A stretch of DNA of 62,016 nucleotides. Source: CALRBF01 sp964646465. Its GTDB lineage: Bacteria; Patescibacteriota; Minisyncoccia; SW-4-49-11. The stretch covers positions 1 to 62,016 of the forward strand of contig CAZYEN010000039.1 of NCBI GenBank assembly GCA_964646465.1, written 5' to 3'. The notes beneath the pieces are model-generated. The model was given only the letters and a program-made list of their open reading frames with translations, was not told where the DNA came from and did no database searches. Position 1 is the stretch's first letter, and every line of letters starts with the position of its first letter. A program made the translations under genes and the position numbers. Shown in pieces: positions 59,084 to 62,016 of the stretch.

Positions 59084-59512
59084 TTAAGCACCTCCTCCAC
59101 TAGCTATGAGTCCACTTGTTACAAAATTAGTAATTAGAAAAGCTCCCATAATGATTAGTAAACCGACTACAGCATTAGTAATAGCTCCTGTTGCTGCTGC
59201 TGTTTTACTAGCATCTCCACCTGCAATCATATATAAATATCCTTGAATTACTATAATTACAAAGAAAACTGTCCCCAATATACCCAATATCCATCTTATT
59301 ATATTGGCTACATATCCAATTAATGTTCCTGAAGTATTAAGTCCTGAATCTGCTTCTTTAAAATCTGTTAAACCTTCTTGTAAACTATTTGCTAAAGTAG
59401 TATTGACTATTGAGGGATTAAAATTAGGATTATTTGACTGAAAGTAGTTTGAATTAAAATTTAAAGATAGCAATAACACTAGACATAAACTGATTCTATA
59501 TAAATATTTCAT
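59084..59512 (-). CDS. VirB2/TrbC-like small protein 5
   Basis: 142 residues. Signal peptide (LCLVLLLSLNFNSNYFQ), an Asn/Ser-rich linker, then RWILGILGTVFFVIIVIQGY with YMIAGGDASKTAAATGAITN and AVVGLLIIMGAFLITNFVTS. Its second helix (GLLIIMGAFLIT) is closest to the 57201 protein (GLMIIMGAFLIT), so two subfamilies exist in the cluster. It lies between the Cys-rich surface protein and the 58728 gene. Confidence 0.72.
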   Translation of the reverse strand: MKYLYRISLCLVLLLSLNFNSNYFQSNNPNFNPSIVNTTLANSLQEGLTDFKEADSGLNTSGTLIGYVANIIRWILGILGTVFFVIIVIQGYLYMIAGGDASKTAAATGAITNAVVGLLIIMGAFLITNFVTSGLIASGGGA

Positions 59513-59541
59513 ATTGTATTGATTTAATATATTTTATTATA

Positions 59542-60228
59542 TCATCTTTTTCTTAATTTCCAAATAAATAGTCCTACTCCTGCTACTAAAAATACTATCC
59601 CACTTATTAAAAGTATTATGTTGGTGCTATTAGAAGGATTTGCTTCAGCTGTTTCCGTATTATCTGATTCAATATTAGTTTCATTATTAGATAACAAAAC
59701 CACTCCTTCTTCATTTCTAATAACACCATTCTGTTGTTGTAGAGTTTTAATAGTATCTTCTGAAAAATTAATATTATCTCCAACACAATCTGCTAAACAG
59801 CTATTTGCGTTCTCTCCTTTTTCGTATTCACAGACTAAATTCTGATTACAGGTACTGTCTTTAGATACATCAATATTGAGTACTTTCCCATTTTTACTCT
59901 TGATATTAATAGCTTTAACATGAGGGAAATAATCTACATTAATTACAAAGGCTCCCTCGGTGTATGGATATACCAATGTTTGAGGAAAAGTATATTGATA
60001 GGCTTCTAAATTTACCTGAAAGTTATTATCCATAGGTAGAGTTGTTCTATCATCAAAAGTTATAATATCTTCTGTATCTACTAATTTCACTGGTTCTGCA
60101 ACAAATCTATCTAGCCTTATTTCATCTTTTGACTTATCATAGAACAGTGAAATTTGATAACTTTTAGCATTAGTTAAATCTGGGAGAAATATTGATATTA
60201 TTAAAATTGAATAAATAAAGTATTTCAT
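59542..60228 (-). CDS. Secreted, C-terminally anchored surface protein
   Basis: 228 residues. Signal peptide (YSILIISIFLPDLTNAKS) and a C-terminal hydrophobic helix followed by WKLRKR (about 204-228), a surface-anchor layout without an LPxTG motif. The extracytoplasmic part is beta-rich, with a Cys cluster (STCNQNLVCEYEKGENANSC, then LADC) recalling dockerin-type or NGN-type calcium-turn segments, followed by a Ser/Thr/Asn-rich stalk. Possibly cohesin-like or part of the secretion complex. It lies between the GH104 fusion and VirB2-like protein 5 on one transcript. Confidence 0.6.
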   Translation of the reverse strand: MKYFIYSILIISIFLPDLTNAKSYQISLFYDKSKDEIRLDRFVAEPVKLVDTEDIITFDDRTTLPMDNNFQVNLEAYQYTFPQTLVYPYTEGAFVINVDYFPHVKAINIKSKNGKVLNIDVSKDSTCNQNLVCEYEKGENANSCLADCVGDNINFSEDTIKTLQQQNGVIRNEEGVVLLSNNETNIESDNTETAEANPSNSTNIILLISGIVFLVAGVGLFIWKLRKR

Positions 60229-60237
60229 ATTATGGGT

Positions 60238-61323
60238 TTATTGTTTACAGTTACCTGTCCTTTCATCTTCTAGTAATTTATTACAAACTACTACTGCGTC
60301 TGGATATCTACTTGTTGTAGGGTTAGGTTGAGTTCTACATCCTGGAATACTTGTCCATTGACAGGCTTGGTCATATTGACTAGGTTTGTTTGGTCTTTTA
60401 GCATTTGCTGCAAAAGAACTACATGTTGCAATACTATTATCTGTTAAAAATCTAGCTACTGCAGCATCTTGATAAACTGGTGATATATTAAATGTTCCAT
60501 TTGAATTTTTAGGAACTCCGGCTCTAGCTGCCCATCCTGGCCAAGTAGTTGATTTCATCTGATATCTTCCATAAGCATCTGATCTGCTTACTACTCTAGC
60601 GGGATGTTGAGTAGTATTTTCTGGGACATAGGTATACCCCTGAATTGTAAAATATCCTCTCCTTGTTGAGGTACCTTCATACAATGAAATTGTTCTTAAT
60701 ACAGCAGAAATTTCATCATCAATATTTTTCGAATCTATACAAGCAACATTAAGAGACCCAACATTACCACTACCACCACCTTCTCCACTTAAGACTCCTT
60801 GCCCTCCCCCATTCGTTCCTCTATCGTTAAAAGTACTAGTAGTATCACATTTTACACTAAATAATTGCCCTTCTTGAAAATCTAATACTGCCGAAAAATT
60901 AGCTGTTTGAAATCCAAGTGTTACTAATAAAAAGCTAAATAACAAGAAACTTGCCATTACTAGTAACAGACCTATCACTGAATTGGTGATTATTCCATAA
61001 CCTTCACCTACTTTACCTGGATTTCCCGCTGAGGTCAAAACATATACTCCTCCTATTACGATGCTTACTACAGCCAAAACTGCTACTAACCCCAATGCAA
61101 AATTAAATATATCTCTTATTAAGATAAATATATCACATATTGTACAATCTCTACTTACTCCACATTTTACTAATCCCGACTCTGAGCCTGTAGCTCCTTC
61201 TGTAGAATTAGTAGCTGGAGAAGTTTGCGCTAAGACAAAACTTATATTAGATACAAATCCACTAAATACAAAGAATATTATTATAATAATACTAAATATA
61301 TTTTTTAAATTTAGACTTTTCAT
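60238..61323 (-). CDS. VirB2-like membrane module fused to GH104 muramidase
   Basis: 361 residues. Signal/anchor (about 9-32), then the two-helix module of the cluster (about 68-138, with GGVYVLTSAGNPGKVGEGYG as joint), a Gly-rich linker (about 170-190), and a C-terminal lytic domain (195-361). That domain follows the lambda R endolysin (GH104) plan: LRTISLYEGTSTRRGY with Glu216 as the likely catalytic acid, QHPARVV, SDAYGRYQMKSTTWPGW, ISPVYQDAAVARFL and CQWTSIPGCR. A membrane-tethered lytic transglycosylase would open the wall for a secretion machine, like VirB1. It overlaps the upstream solute-binding gene by four bases. Confidence 0.82.
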   Translation of the reverse strand: MKSLNLKNIFSIIIIIFFVFSGFVSNISFVLAQTSPATNSTEGATGSESGLVKCGVSRDCTICDIFILIRDIFNFALGLVAVLAVVSIVIGGVYVLTSAGNPGKVGEGYGIITNSVIGLLLVMASFLLFSFLLVTLGFQTANFSAVLDFQEGQLFSVKCDTTSTFNDRGTNGGGQGVLSGEGGGSGNVGSLNVACIDSKNIDDEISAVLRTISLYEGTSTRRGYFTIQGYTYVPENTTQHPARVVSRSDAYGRYQMKSTTWPGWAARAGVPKNSNGTFNISPVYQDAAVARFLTDNSIATCSSFAANAKRPNKPSQYDQACQWTSIPGCRTQPNPTTSRYPDAVVVCNKLLEDERTGNCKQ

Positions 61324-62016
61324 TTTGCAAAATTATCTGCCAAAGCTTGAATTTGAGCCTGAGCTTGAGATAGAGCTCTGCTATAGCTAAACAGACCTAG
61401 ATTCACACTATTAATTGCTTCAATCAAAATCTTATCTACAGTATTATTATCTGGTTGTCTCCAAGTTTTAGCTTGCAGTACTTGTTTTACAAAAACCCCA
61501 TAATCTAAATCTTGTGACTGTATATCTATTAAGTCTCTTCTAGGAGTTGGACGTTTGGTGTTTAGGAAATACTCTTGGGACTGCTCTTTTTCAGTCATAA
61601 ACTTCAAAAACTGATAAGATTCACTAGGGTATTTAGACTGACTACTAACTCCATAACCCCAATAGTTAGCATAGTTAGCTAACCCAGAATCTAAAGAGAC
61701 CTGAGGTAAAGGGGATACTGCAAAATTAAGTCTAGGAGCTTTAGCTTTAATAGCTTCAACCTGATATGAATATCCTATCATCATAGCTACTTCCCTCTCA
61801 TAAAAAGCATCTATAGAATTATTTAGGCTTGAATTCCATGTATACACCGTCTTTCTGGGGTTAGCAAAATCTGTGTAATATTCCATAGCTAATTCAGCTG
61901 AATTTATATTTTGACCACTTTGAGACCTACCTTGTGTGAATGTAATTTTAGTATAATCATTAGGATCTGTCATCTTAGCCCCAGTTTGTATCATTAATGC
62001 AGACAATAAATCTGGA
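61320..62016 (-). CDS. Family 1 solute-binding protein, 5' part outside window
   Basis: The frame is open to the window edge (visible start PDLLSALMIQTGAKM), giving the C-terminal 232 residues. YTKITFTQGRSQSGQNINSA, MEYYTDFANPRKTVYTWN, REVAMMIGYSYQVEAIKAKA, NFAVSPLPQV and WGYGVSSQSKYPSESYQFLK fit family 1 extracellular solute-binding proteins (maltose/sugar type), in which the hinge-proximal YTDFA/KFMTEKE helices are typical. It would bind a sugar or oligosaccharide outside the cell for an ABC importer. It overlaps the GH104-fusion start by ATGA, unusual company for a transporter component. No permease is visible in the window. Confidence 0.8.
   Translation of the reverse strand, partial: PDLLSALMIQTGAKMTDPNDYTKITFTQGRSQSGQNINSAELAMEYYTDFANPRKTVYTWNSSLNNSIDAFYEREVAMMIGYSYQVEAIKAKAPRLNFAVSPLPQVSLDSGLANYANYWGYGVSSQSKYPSESYQFLKFMTEKEQSQEYFLNTKRPTPRRDLIDIQSQDLDYGVFVKQVLQAKTWRQPDNNTVDKILIEAINSVNLGLFSYSRALSQAQAQIQALADNFAK

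Overview
The window is AT-rich, densely packed and encodes reduced, small-genome versions of universal genes. TGA is a normal stop codon, for example in the gene at 2447-3037, so the Gly-recoding Gracilibacteria/Absconditabacteria code does not apply. Shine-Dalgarno sequences are almost absent before core genes. A VirD4-like ATPase and several VirB2/TrbC-like mini-proteins are present. Together this points to a Patescibacteria (Candidate Phyla Radiation) bacterium, probably host-associated. I cannot fix the phylum from this window, which has no rRNA.

Layout. 1-4440: end of a GC-richer orphan gene, a tRNA-Ser and a tRNA-like inverted repeat, thrS, a GAP/LysE-like membrane protein, glyS. 4518-11199: a polysaccharide locus (hyaluronan-synthase-like GT2, DPM1-like GT2, GT-C transferase, cellulose-synthase-like GT2 without PilZ, GH8 hydrolase) with a 41-bp perfect palindrome upstream. 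11377-18990: an accessory region with an AlbA_2 protein, an unknown gene, DUF4406- and DUF218-like genes, rplS with four tRNAs, a secreted-protein pair inserted between two broken genes, HD and NUDIX enzymes, and two small genes that share a promoter/operator. 19150-30367: one tight minus-strand housekeeping series (adk, map, lysS, GT4, holB, beta-propeller, frr, rseP, argS, dnaB, recR). 30556-46153: VanZ-like gene, dnaK with a CIRCE element, tatD, PBP1A, DksA-like, a VirD4-like ATPase with its partner, M3 peptidase, SOD, exonuclease, GATase, and rplL/rplJ with an attenuator leader. 46358-54580: RND pump, a tiny orphan gene, rarA, and fusA-rpsG-rpsL. 54853-57200: three back-to-back single-gene units (small TM protein, SPFH-like protein, TM protein). 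57201-62016: a minus-strand surface/secretion cluster with six VirB2-like hydrophobic modules, one fused to a lambda-R-like (GH104) muramidase, and part of a solute-binding protein.

The most unusual theme is a set of about nine self-contained transcription units scattered among the core genes. The eight that are complete each have a -35 box, exactly 17 nt, a -10 box, one small orphan gene (once a pair) and a compact hairpin terminator, most often with a 3-nt loop. The ninth leaves the window at position 1. Three share a leader box abutting the start codon, two share an operator-like inverted repeat at the transcription start, and one lies exactly between two pseudogenes. They look like independently mobile moron-like cassettes. 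Several lie beside interspersed palindromic repeats whose central hairpins covary between copies.
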